Source of the DNA: CAZKCI01 sp964551475
GTDB lineage: Bacteria; Auribacterota; Erginobacteria; Erginobacterales; CAZKCI01
NCBI GenBank assembly: GCA_964551475.1
Contig: CAZKCI010000104.1
Location: 1 to 5,507 of the forward strand
Length of the DNA: 5,507 nt
Direction: 5' to 3'
Both the position numbers and the translations under genes were made by a program. The notes beneath the pieces are model-generated. The model was not told the origin of the DNA and did no database searches. It saw nothing but the letters and a program-made list of their open reading frames with translations. Shown in pieces: positions 1 through 5,141 of this stretch; positions within the stretch are counted from its first letter, which is position 1, and every line of letters begins with the position of its first letter.

Positions 1-494
1 GGGCTTGGCGTCGGAGAGGCGGAAGGAGAGGGAGATGGTGTCGGTGTCTTGCTCGGCGATGGTGAGGGAGTAGGTGTGATGGGCGATGGAATCGGGGAAG
101 CCGATGGTGAAGGTGATGGAGAAGGCGTCTTGGTCGGAGTAGGCGACGGGGTTGGTGTAATCGGCGAAGGTGTCGGTGTCTTACTTGGAGAGGGCGATGG
201 GGTAGGGGTGATAGGAGATGGAGTCGGGGAAGTCGATGGCGATGGGGACGGCGATGGAGTCTTGGTGGGGGTCGGAGAGGGCGTGGGAGTGATCGGCGAA
301 GGAGTTGGTGAGGCCGAGGGCGTCGGAGATGGAGTCGGTGTAATCGGACTTGGCGTCGGAGTTATCGGCGAAGGCGTGGCTGTGGGTTCCGGGGTTGGAG
401 ATGGGCTGGGGGAGGGGGTCGCACTCGGGTTGGGCGACGGAGTGGCCGTAGGTTCTGGGGAAGGCGTAGTCGTCGGTATCGGGCTGGGTGTGGT
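1..494 (-). repeat. Low-complexity DNA encoding the Pro/Ser/Thr tail, with a longer-period unit of about 132 bp
   Basis: On the minus strand this reads as alternating Pro with Ser, Thr and some Ile, Ala, Glu or Lys (motifs such as SPITPTPSP, TPTKTPSPS). Within it a larger unit recurs: TCGGGGAAG at 92-100 and again at 224-232, a period of 132 bp or 44 codons. On the plus strand the same DNA gives a Gly/Val/Asp-rich open frame, which is a shadow of the repeat and not a gene. Confidence 0.85.
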
Positions 495-1922
495 TCCGAA
501 GATCAGCTTGCTCACGAAGACATCAAAACCTCCGCTGTTACTCGCCTGGTAAGGGTTCAAGGTGGGGAAATCGGTGGAGAACGTAAGCCCCGCGACGTAA
601 GCCTCGCCGCCTGTCCCCAGTGTGATTCCATTCCCGTAATCATAACTACTCCCCCCGAGGTAGGTGGAGGAGACGAGCGAGGAGCCGGAGGAGGAGAGCC
701 TGCTCACGAAAACATCTTCAGCTCCGCCGGAACTCGCCTGGTAGGGGTTCAAGGTGGGGAAATTCGTGGATGCCGTATACCCCGTGACGTAAGCCTCGCC
801 GCCCGTCCCCAGTGTGATTCCATACCCGTAATCTTCACCGCTCCCCCCGAGGTAGGTGGAGGAGACGAGCGAGGAGCCGGAGGAGGAGAGCCTGCCCACG
901 AAGACATCTTGAGTTCCCCAGCCGTAACTCGCCTGGTAGGGGTTCAAGGTGGGGAAATCGGCGGATCCCGTATGCCCTGCGATATAAGCCTCGCCGCCCG
1001 TCCCCAGTGTGATTCCCCGCCCGGTATCTTCACCGCTCCCCCCGAGGTAGGTGGAGGAGACGAGCGAGGAACCGGAGGAGGAGAACTTGCTCACGAAGGC
1101 ATCTCGAGTTCCCCCGCCAAAACTCGCCTGGTAGGGGTTCCAGGTGGGGAAATCGGCGGATAGCGTATACCCCGCGACGTAAGCCTCGCCGCTTGTCCCC
1201 AGTATGATTCCATACCCCTGATCAGTATTGATCCCCCCGAGGTAGGTGGAATAGATGAGCGAGGAGCCGGAGGAGGAGAGACTGCTCACGAAGACATCAA
1301 CACCTCCGCTGTTACTCGCCTGGTAGGGGTTCAAAATGGGGAAATCGGCGGATCCCGTACGCCCCCCGACGTAAGCCTCGTCGCCTGTCCCCAGTGTGAT
1401 TCCCTGCCCGCTATCACTACCGCTCCCCCCGAGGTAGGTGGAATAGATGAGCGAGGAGCCGGAGGAGGAGAGACTGCTCACGAAGGCATCATCAGCTCCC
1501 CCGCTATGACTCGCCTGGTAGGGGTTCAAGGTGGGGAAATCGGCGGAGTACGTATACCCCGTGACGTAAGCCTCGCCGCCCGTCCCCAGTGTGATTCCAA
1601 GCCCGTAATCGGTACCGCCCCCCCCGAGGTAGGTGGAATAGATGAGCGAGGAGCCGGAGGAGGCGAGACTGCTCACTATGATATCCCAACTTTCGCCGCC
1701 AAAACTCGCCTGGTAGGAGTTCAAGGTGGGGAAATCGACGGAGTTCGTATCCCCCGCGACGTAAGCCTCGCCACCCGTCCCCAGTGCGATTCCATACCCG
1801 TAATCACTACCGCTCCCCCCGAGGTAGGTGGAGTATTCGAGCTGAAGCGGGGCGGCATGAATCAGCGCGGGATAAACGGTTAACAGGGCAGCTATGGATA
1901 GAAGAGCGGTTATGGCTTTCAT
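1..1922 (-). CDS. Exported seven-repeat SBBP beta-propeller protein with Pro/Ser/Thr-rich tail (3' end outside window)
   Basis: The frame is open from an ATG at 1922 to the window edge, giving 640 codons with no stop. Residues 1-23 form a Sec signal peptide (MKAITALLSIAALLTVYPAL then IHA, with cleavage likely after IHA) and there is no lipobox. Residues about 29-474 hold seven SBBP repeats (Pfam beta-propeller repeat), each with STYLGG, a G-x-D-x-G turn, GEAYVxGxT, DFPxLNxYQAS and D(V/A)FVSxL. The protein begins with a lone STYLGG strand and ends with a lone DVFVSKL strand, as expected if the last blade is closed Velcro-style. Residues from about 475 on are Pro/Ser/Thr with scattered Lys, a typical extended surface stalk. 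I see no cysteine. The role is inferred to be extracellular binding or adhesion, with no catalytic motif seen. The true C-terminus, perhaps a sorting or anchoring signal, lies outside the window. The start at 1922 is chosen because GGAGGGG sits six bases upstream; an in-frame ATG at 1928 abuts that site directly. Confidence 0.9.
   Translation of the reverse strand, partial: MKAITALLSIAALLTVYPALIHAAPLQLEYSTYLGGSGSDYGYGIALGTGGEAYVAGDTNSVDFPTLNSYQASFGGESWDIIVSSLASSGSSLIYSTYLGGGGTDYGLGITLGTGGEAYVTGYTYSADFPTLNPYQASHSGGADDAFVSSLSSSGSSLIYSTYLGGSGSDSGQGITLGTGDEAYVGGRTGSADFPILNPYQASNSGGVDVFVSSLSSSGSSLIYSTYLGGINTDQGYGIILGTSGEAYVAGYTLSADFPTWNPYQASFGGGTRDAFVSKFSSSGSSLVSSTYLGGSGEDTGRGITLGTGGEAYIAGHTGSADFPTLNPYQASYGWGTQDVFVGRLSSSGSSLVSSTYLGGSGEDYGYGITLGTGGEAYVTGYTASTNFPTLNPYQASSGGAEDVFVSRLSSSGSSLVSSTYLGGSSYDYGNGITLGTGGEAYVAGLTFSTDFPTLNPYQASNSGGFDVFVSKLIFGTTPSPIPTTTPSPEPTATPSPNPSATPSPSPSPTPEPTATPSPITPTPSPITPTPSPTPSASPTPSPITPTPSPTPTKTPSPSPSPSTSPTPSPITPTPSPSPSKTPTPSPITPTPSPTPTKTPSPSPSPSASPIPSPITPTPSPSPSKTPTPSPSPSASPTPS
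501..1832 (-). repeat. Seven tandem in-frame SBBP repeats of 192-195 bp
   Basis: The block encoding LGG starts at 1821, 1626, 1431, 1239, 1044, 849 and 657 (plus coordinates). The spacings are 195, 195, 192, 195, 195 and 192 bp, all multiples of three. DNA of the core strands is nearly identical between units, while two short stretches per unit vary: the bases after STYLGG and those after YQAS. This suggests recent expansion or gene conversion with variation kept in two loops per blade. Confidence 0.93.
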
Positions 1923-1928
1923 TTGCAT

Positions 1929-1935
1929 CCCCTCC
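1929..1935 (-). promoter_or_regulatory. Ribosome binding site of the propeller gene
   Basis: GGAGGGG on the minus strand, six bases before the ATG at 1922. It decides between that ATG and the in-frame ATG at 1928, which would have no spacing from it. Confidence 0.8.
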
Positions 1936-1949
1936 AGTGGGATACCGAG

Positions 1950-1990
1950 AAAATAAATAACCCGGCCGGATATGGCTATCCGCGCCGGGT
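1950..1990 (-). terminator. Intrinsic-terminator-like hairpin in the propeller gene leader (copy 1)
   Basis: The minus-strand RNA folds as ACCCGGC, a one-base bulge, CGGATA, tetraloop GCCA, TATCCG, GCCGGGT, about 13 pairs, followed directly by TTATTTATTTT. It lies after the promoter and only 27 nt before the start codon, with no minus-strand gene upstream in the window for it to end. An attenuator role is therefore more likely than terminating an upstream transcript. Confidence 0.75.
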
Positions 1991-2063
1991 CAGTTTTGCT
2001 GAACCTCGTTTCCCCAGTCTGATCTTAAAACGGCTCCTGCCGGGGTTATGGTCGGAAACACCG
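1950..2063 (-). promoter_or_regulatory. Conserved structured 5' leader, copy 1 (candidate riboswitch or attenuator)
   Basis: Positions 1961-2037 align without gaps to 4883-4959 (57 of 77 columns identical by my count), the leader of the hydrolase operon. In RNA orientation the conserved blocks are GGAGC, CAGACTGGGG and GAGGTTC, then the terminator hairpin. The gaps between blocks are 11, 4 and 11 nt in both copies. A possible helix pairs an upstream ACC-N4-CCCC with GGGG-N6-GGT, the GGGG being part of the most conserved block. The GGTTCAG-CAAAA-CTGACC segment can form a small hairpin in this copy. I do not recognise it as a known riboswitch class; the function is inference from promoter-leader-terminator-gene order. 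Confidence 0.6.
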
Positions 2064-2069
2064 GGAAGC

Positions 2070-2098
2070 AGTATGCTCCGGAAGAGCCATGTAGTCAA
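2070..2098 (-). promoter_or_regulatory. Sigma-70-like promoter for the propeller gene
   Basis: The minus strand has TTGACT (2093-2098), a 17-bp spacer, then CATACT (2070-2075). Transcription would start near 2061-2063, just before the conserved leader. The -35 matches consensus at five of six bases and the -10 at four of six. The matching arrangement at 4985-5013 strengthens the call. Confidence 0.65.
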
Positions 2099-2100
2099 TA

Positions 2101-2126
2101 GAGTTATCCCGCATGAGTTATCCCGC
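2101..2126. repeat. Tandem direct repeat of GAGTTATCCCGC at the edge of promoter 1
   Basis: Two perfect 12-bp copies (2101-2112 and 2115-2126) with a 14-bp period, two bases upstream of the -35 box as read on the minus strand (GCGGGATAACTC). The position suits a regulator operator, but nothing else proves binding. It could instead be a small duplication at the junction with the recombinase relic. Confidence 0.6.
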
Positions 2127-2525
2127 GTCACCGAATTTCTCTCCCAGTCTACCTCCTGGACACCCCTTTCCCGTCTCCAGGAAGCTCAGGCCAACATCGA
2201 CATCTTGCAGAAGAGATCAGTCGATCTGGACACTTACAGGCGACTTTTCGAACAGATCGGGAAGGTATTCGACAAGCTCTCTTTCCAGGAGCGACGCAAT
2301 CTGATCCTTCTCCTGGTGAAGGAGGTCATCTATACCCCCCAGCACATCAGAATCAAGTTCTGGGGGGACTTGAAGGACGTAGATATCTTCCAGGAGATAA
2401 AAAAACTCCCACCTGACAGCGATGGCGGCATCCCCACTGGGATTGAACCCAAGGGGGGTGTAACCACCGTCCGGGTGGGAGTGTCGCTTGACTCCCCTTC
2501 GTGGTCTCATTTAGAACTTTCCTAA
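2127..2525 (+). pseudogene. C-terminal relic of a large serine site-specific recombinase
   Basis: The frame encodes about 132 residues. It has a charged helical stretch (LSRLQEAQANIDILQKR), then FEQIGKVFDKLSFQERRNLI and LLLVKEVIYTPQHIRIKFW. This pattern, a helical linker followed by a Glu-Arg-Arg motif, a hydrophobic helix and a final beta strand, is the usual C-terminus of large serine recombinases. The N-terminal resolvase domain with the catalytic serine and most of the DNA-binding region are absent. The open frame continues upstream to 1923, but that part overlaps the divergent promoter and leader and shows no recombinase character, so no intact start exists. The left boundary is approximate. 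It is a dead remnant unless expressed as a fragment, which I see no signal for. Confidence 0.7.
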
Positions 2526-2603
2526 CCATCCCTCCTTGGGAACGAGAACCGGCTCTCTGGCCGCTATTTCATCCCGATTCTGTTGAGCACCAATCAGTTA
2601 CGA

Positions 2604-2649
2604 GATAATCGGCCGCAAAATCGTTTAGAAACCCTCCGACCCGATTATC
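2604..2649. repeat. Perfect 9-bp inverted repeat between the recombinase and HTH relics
   Basis: GATAATCGG (2604-2612) is the exact reverse complement of CCGATTATC (2641-2649), with 28 bp between. There is no T-run after either arm, so it is not a terminator. It lies in the 2526-2692 stretch, where I see no gene and no similarity to the N-terminal half of the HTH gene. It may be chance or part of an old recombination site. Confidence 0.4.
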
Positions 2650-2692
2650 GCCGGAACATGGTGTCGATGCTGTCATGCTGACGTTCGCCTGT

Positions 2693-2845
2693 GTCTCCCC
2701 TGCCCGGATCAGCCAGTTCCTCCGCCTCCTCAAACTACCCCCGGAGATCCAGCAATCGGTGATCCGGATGGGGGATCCTCTGCCTTCCCGGAAGATAATA
2801 GAGCGCAAGTTGAGGTCTTTGCTCGTCTATCCTCAACCGGGGTGA
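2693..2845 (+). pseudogene. 5'-truncated copy of a ParB/KorB-like HTH protein (recombinase companion)
   Basis: The frame reads VSPARISQFLRLLKLPPEIQ, then QSVIRMGDPLPSRKIIERKL, then RSLLVYPQPG and a stop. It matches the C-terminal half of the protein at 5271 onward (31 of 34 shared residues identical). It keeps the HTH recognition helix and the GDPLP...ERKLR tail typical of small ParB/KorB-like proteins found just after serine recombinase genes. Similarity stops abruptly at 2693; the upstream codons (MLTFAC and earlier) are unrelated and a TAA lies in frame at 2606. The first HTH helix and N-terminal arm are therefore missing. Being downstream of the recombinase relic fits a decayed recombinase-HTH pair. 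An ATG at 2675 could start a 56-residue fragment, but it has no convincing ribosome binding site. Confidence 0.7.
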
Positions 2846-2907
2846 GCAAGAGCGGTTGCATCTGTCAGGACTCGCCAGACCGGTGTGGCGGGCTATGGCC
2901 ATTTCGA

Positions 2908-3618
2908 TCAGCACCTTTCCTCAACTTGAGCAACGTACAACCCCCGCCCGAATATTCCTTCCGGATCATATCGCGCCGCGAGCCCCGCCTGCTGGAAGAA
3001 GCGCAACATCTCCTCGAGGGTATACAGGGCCAGCTCGTGATCTTCTGTGAGATGTTCGACTCCTTGGACTCTTCCGACAAGGTAGTGGAATCGTATCTTG
3101 GAGATGGTGCCCTCGCGGCCGGTTGCGGACATTCGGCAGATCTTCAGGTCGGGTCGATCAACGGTCACCATGTGGGGGATGAGGCCGGCCTGCCATTGAT
3201 CGGGGGTGAACCATGGTTCTACAATGACGATACCTCCTGGATTCAGATGCTTCTTGAAGCACAAAAGGGCTCGCACGACATCCTGGGATTGCTTCAGAAA
3301 ACCGATGGAGCTGAACAGGCACTGGACCACATCGTATCGGCCGCTCACATCGAAATCGCGCATATCTGCGACCCAGAACCTGCCCGACGGAACCTTACCC
3401 CGGGCAATCTCTACAAACTTCGGCTGGATGTCGATGCCGTCAACTTGAAATGTCCGGGAGAGATACTTTGCGTGCTCTGCTGTTCCACACGCCACATCAA
3501 GGACGCTTCTGGCGGTAGGATGCTCCCGCGCTATCAAGTCCACTATCTGCTGGGTTTCCTTCTCGTAATTCTTAAAGCTATAAATCAGATCATAATACTG
3601 GGCAGTCTTAGCAAACAT
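2908..3618 (-). CDS. Class I SAM-dependent methyltransferase, TylM1/DesVI N,N-dimethyltransferase-like
   Basis: 236 residues, full length for the family, with no signal peptide, so cytosolic. Motif I is VLDVACGTAEHA (39-50), where the usual final Gly of GxG is Ala. An acidic ribose-binding Asp sits near 63 in VDGIDIQ, ADMRDFD is at 84-90, CLFSSIGFL at 100-108, NPGG then VIVEPWF at 126-137, and GRGLYVA at 224-230. The run SSIGFL, EPWF and the C-terminal GRGL resemble N,N-dimethyltransferases of dTDP-amino sugars such as TylM1 and DesVI. That similarity is to the fold and motifs; no amino-sugar genes are nearby, so the substrate is unknown and may be another small amine. It starts 12 nt after the hydrolase stop, so the two are surely co-transcribed. 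It ends 62 bp from the HTH relic on the opposite strand, and I see no convincing terminator there. Confidence 0.85.
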   Translation of the reverse strand: MFAKTAQYYDLIYSFKNYEKETQQIVDLIAREHPTARSVLDVACGTAEHAKYLSRTFQVDGIDIQPKFVEIARGKVPSGRFWVADMRDFDVSGRYDVVQCLFSSIGFLKQSQDVVRALLCFKKHLNPGGIVIVEPWFTPDQWQAGLIPHMVTVDRPDLKICRMSATGREGTISKIRFHYLVGRVQGVEHLTEDHELALYTLEEMLRFFQQAGLAARYDPEGIFGRGLYVAQVEERC

Positions 3619-3624
3619 CGATTG

Positions 3625-3630
3625 CTCCTT
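3625..3630 (-). promoter_or_regulatory. Ribosome binding site of the methyltransferase gene
   Basis: AAGGAG on the minus strand, one base after the hydrolase stop codon and six bases before the ATG at 3618. This is a strong site that fixes the start and supports translation of the second cistron. Confidence 0.85.
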
Positions 3631-4785
3631 TTACTCCAGGTTGTAGACCCGGACGGCATTGTCGCGGGCAACTTTGAGGAGCACCTCTTCCGGCAATTGT
3701 CGAATGGCGCCGAAGGTCTCCTCCAAATAACCCGGGAAGCGTTTCGTCTTGCCCGGGATGCCGACAAACTGGTCGGTCGCCAGCAGAAGGCGATCGGCAT
3801 GGTCGATGAAGAAGCTCCGCCATTCCGTCCTGAGCTTGTTCCGCTCGTCCACCATCCGGTTGGGCATGGGGGCATCGGACCCGATCTGGGTCGTGCGGTC
3901 CTCGACCTTGAACCCCAGATAGAGATTCGGGTGAACGTCGAGCATGCGGCGCAGCAGCTCGACGCTCATCTGGCCGGTGTTATCCCACCCCATGTGCTGC
4001 CAGACGATCTTCGCGTGGCGGTTGTGCTGGAGCAGGCGTTCCAGCCCCGGGACCGTGGCCTTGAGCGTCGACGGGTTCCTGGCGCTCGCCCGGCACAGAT
4101 TCTCCGGAGTGATCATGTCCTTGACTACAGCCTCCATATGGATGTCAATGGGCACGCCGTGCTTCGCCGCGATATCAGCGAGGAGCAGGTAGAGCGGGTG
4201 GTCGGCGGCGGCCGCTTCGAATACATGGTTCGGATTCATGGAGAGATGGAGGACCGAGAGTTCGGCAAAAGCTTTGGCGCCGTTCGCCACCATCTTCTCG
4301 GCTGCGGCCTCGAACGTCTTCTTGGTCCCGTCCGTCACTTGGTCCGGTGCTATACCATGGATCATCGAATTGAGAATGCCGCCGCCGGCACCGAGTATCA
4401 ATCGGTCCGGGTATTTGCGGACCGCGGGCAGAAGTTCCTCGTAGTCATAGGATCCCATCTGCCCGGAGACGCGCGGTTGGGGCATCACGACGGCCTTCCG
4501 GATGCCGTACTGGTCCATGGTCTTGACCAGGTTGTCGGCGCAGGCCAGGTAGTCAGCTGAGGTGAACTCGAGTGACGGTTTCTGGCCGCGGGTCGGACTC
4601 TGCCCAGGCCCGCGAGTGGAGCGCGTTTCCTCCTGGACCCATTCACGGGAGAACGCATTGTTCAGATGCATGTGAACATCGATATACGTCCCGAACCCCG
4701 GCGGCTTCCCCTCCGGGCCGGTCGGGGCGGGGGTGGCTCCGGCAAAAACCGCGGCCGTGGCAACCATCATCAGCTTCTGAATCAT
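3631..4785 (-). CDS. Exported amidohydrolase-2 family metal-dependent hydrolase (TIM barrel)
   Basis: 384 residues from the ATG at 4785, preceded by AAAGGAGG at seven bases. The frame extends 33 bp further to an ATG at 4818, but that would bury the ribosome binding site and mask the signal peptide. Residues 1-17 are a Sec signal (MIQKLMMVATAAVFAGA) with no lipobox. The amidohydrolase-2 pattern is present: YIDVHMHL near the N-terminus (metal ligands H38 and H40), IDIHMEA (H216), VWQHMGW (H264), and LLLATDQF with the catalytic-type Asp338. The C-terminal KVARDNAVRVYNL is the usual end of the family. Family members hydrolyse or decarboxylate small cyclic or carboxylic compounds with a bound divalent metal. 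The exact substrate cannot be told. Export makes a scavenging or degradation role outside the cytoplasm likely. It is first in an operon with the methyltransferase and is driven from the promoter at 4985-5013. Confidence 0.87.
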   Translation of the reverse strand: MIQKLMMVATAAVFAGATPAPTGPEGKPPGFGTYIDVHMHLNNAFSREWVQEETRSTRGPGQSPTRGQKPSLEFTSADYLACADNLVKTMDQYGIRKAVVMPQPRVSGQMGSYDYEELLPAVRKYPDRLILGAGGGILNSMIHGIAPDQVTDGTKKTFEAAAEKMVANGAKAFAELSVLHLSMNPNHVFEAAAADHPLYLLLADIAAKHGVPIDIHMEAVVKDMITPENLCRASARNPSTLKATVPGLERLLQHNRHAKIVWQHMGWDNTGQMSVELLRRMLDVHPNLYLGFKVEDRTTQIGSDAPMPNRMVDERNKLRTEWRSFFIDHADRLLLATDQFVGIPGKTKRFPGYLEETFGAIRQLPEEVLLKVARDNAVRVYNLE

Positions 4786-4792
4786 GGCTCTG

Positions 4793-4800
4793 CCTCCTTT
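4793..4800 (-). promoter_or_regulatory. Ribosome binding site of the hydrolase gene
   Basis: AAAGGAGG on the minus strand, seven bases before the ATG at 4785. It rules out the longer reading from 4818. Confidence 0.88.
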
Positions 4801-4843
4801 GCCCGCAATCCATCGCATCTGTTAAGAATAACGATCGGGGGAG

Positions 4844-4865
4844 GGATTCGGATTATTCCGAGTCC
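4844..4865. promoter_or_regulatory. Dyad between leader 2 and the hydrolase start
   Basis: GGATTCGGA, spacer TTAT, TCCGAGTCC: two 9-bp arms with one mismatch, which becomes a G-U pair in minus-strand RNA. It lies after the terminator-like hairpin and about 58 bp before the start codon. It could be an operator or an RNA hairpin in the 5' UTR; there is no T-run after it. The propeller gene leader lacks it. Confidence 0.5.
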
Positions 4866-4869
4866 ACCA

Positions 4870-4911
4870 CGAAATGAGAAAACCCGGCCGGACATCTCTA
4901 TCCGAGCCGGG
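4870..4911 (-). terminator. Intrinsic-terminator-like hairpin in the hydrolase operon leader (copy 2)
   Basis: The minus-strand RNA is CCCGGC, bulge T, CGGATA, tetraloop GAGA, TGTCCG, GCCGGG, then TTTTCTCATTT. The GATA/TGTC part contains a U-G pair in minus-strand RNA; the plus-strand RNA would have an A-C mismatch there, so the hairpin is built for minus-strand transcription. It lies downstream of the promoter and before the gene, as in copy 1. Confidence 0.72.
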
Positions 4912-4978
4912 CTAGCCCCGCCGAACCTCATGCCCCCAGTCTGCGCTCACAAAAGCTCCCGAGGGTAAGGTGGTGAAC
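4870..4978 (-). promoter_or_regulatory. Conserved structured 5' leader, copy 2 (candidate riboswitch or attenuator)
   Basis: This is the partner of the leader at 1950-2063, with the same block order GGAGC, CAGACTGGGG, GAGGTTC, hairpin, T-rich tail at identical spacing (constant coordinate offset of 2922). Upstream, ACCTTACCC can pair with GGGGGCATGAGGT, matching a helix possible in copy 1 with different bases. Positions 4916-4919 are CCCC where copy 1 has TTTT, suggesting a loop free to vary. Known riboswitch motifs I tried to match (cobalamin, TPP, SAM, preQ1, c-di-GMP, ZTP, fluoride) do not fit. Confidence 0.6.
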
Positions 4979-4984
4979 CGCTGG

Positions 4985-5013
4985 AATATATTTCTCCCGA
5001 CGAGAGTGGTCAA
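4985..5013 (-). promoter_or_regulatory. Sigma-70-like promoter for the hydrolase-methyltransferase operon
   Basis: The minus strand has TTGACC (5008-5013), a 17-bp spacer, then TATATT (4985-4990); each box matches consensus at five of six bases. Transcription would begin near 4978, about 193 nt before the start codon, giving a long leader that contains the conserved element. Confidence 0.75.
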
Positions 5014-5035
5014 GAAGATTTGCCTGAAAAGGAAA

Positions 5036-5078
5036 ATCCCGCACTCACCCAAGTTAACCAGTCTGGGCAATGCGGGAT
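5036..5078 (-). terminator. Hairpin with minus-strand T-rich tail upstream of promoter 2
   Basis: ATCCCGCA (5036-5043) pairs with TGCGGGAT (5071-5078), with an inner CCCA/TGGG pair. On the minus strand it is followed by TTTTCCTTTTC, so it could end transcripts coming from the right. Its loop contains CAGACTGG on the minus strand, shared with the conserved leaders, which may be chance. The GCGGGAT arm also recalls the tandem repeat at 2101-2126. Confidence 0.5.
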
Positions 5079-5086
5079 CGGTGGTA

Positions 5087-5141
5087 ATCCTTCGACTCGC
5101 TTCGTCCTTCGCTATCGCTCAGGACTTAGCTCGCTCAGGAT
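5087..5141. repeat. Extragenic interspersed repeat-like element
   Basis: The stretch starts ATCCTTCGACTCGC and ends GCTCAGGAT, with inner TCCTTCGC and GCTCAGGA units, so ATCCT/AGGAT pairs nest at two scales. This TCCTTCGACTCGC...GCTCAGGA theme is a familiar style of dispersed intergenic repeat in many bacterial genomes (from memory, not checked). It directly abuts the bidirectional terminator. Confidence 0.55.

Noticed and set aside
49..552. Plus-strand open frame of 167 codons rich in Gly, Val, Glu and Asp
   Set aside because: It is the antisense shadow of the Pro/Ser/Thr tail of the minus-strand propeller protein; it has no domain and its composition follows from the repeat.
501..1832. CRISPR-like array, because of the regular repeats
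   Set aside because: The period is 192-195 bp, in frame and coding for SBBP repeats; there are no short repeats with unique spacers of CRISPR size.
909..1883. Plus-strand open frames repeating TRLVGVQGGEIGG
   Set aside because: They are antisense shadows of the SBBP repeats; the minus-strand frame has the signal peptide, ribosome binding site and family motifs.
1923..2126. N-terminal 68 codons of the plus-strand frame that continues into the recombinase relic
   Set aside because: This part overlaps the minus-strand promoter, leader and hairpin, has only a TTG start without a ribosome binding site, and shows no recombinase similarity.
2672..2682. Small inverted repeat GTCA-TGC-TGAC
   Set aside because: Arms of four bases are expected by chance and nothing in its position gives it meaning.
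2845..2907. Terminator for the hydrolase-methyltransferase operon
   Set aside because: Only a weak CGCCA/TGGCG stem is present on the minus strand with no T-run, so it cannot be supported.
2842..4560. Plus-strand open frame of 572 codons opposite the operon
   Set aside because: It is antisense to two well-recognised genes, has no recognisable domain, and is a common GC-rich shadow effect.
4786..4818. Longer hydrolase start at 4818
   Set aside because: It would place the strong AAAGGAGG inside the coding region and put 11 residues before an otherwise clean signal peptide.
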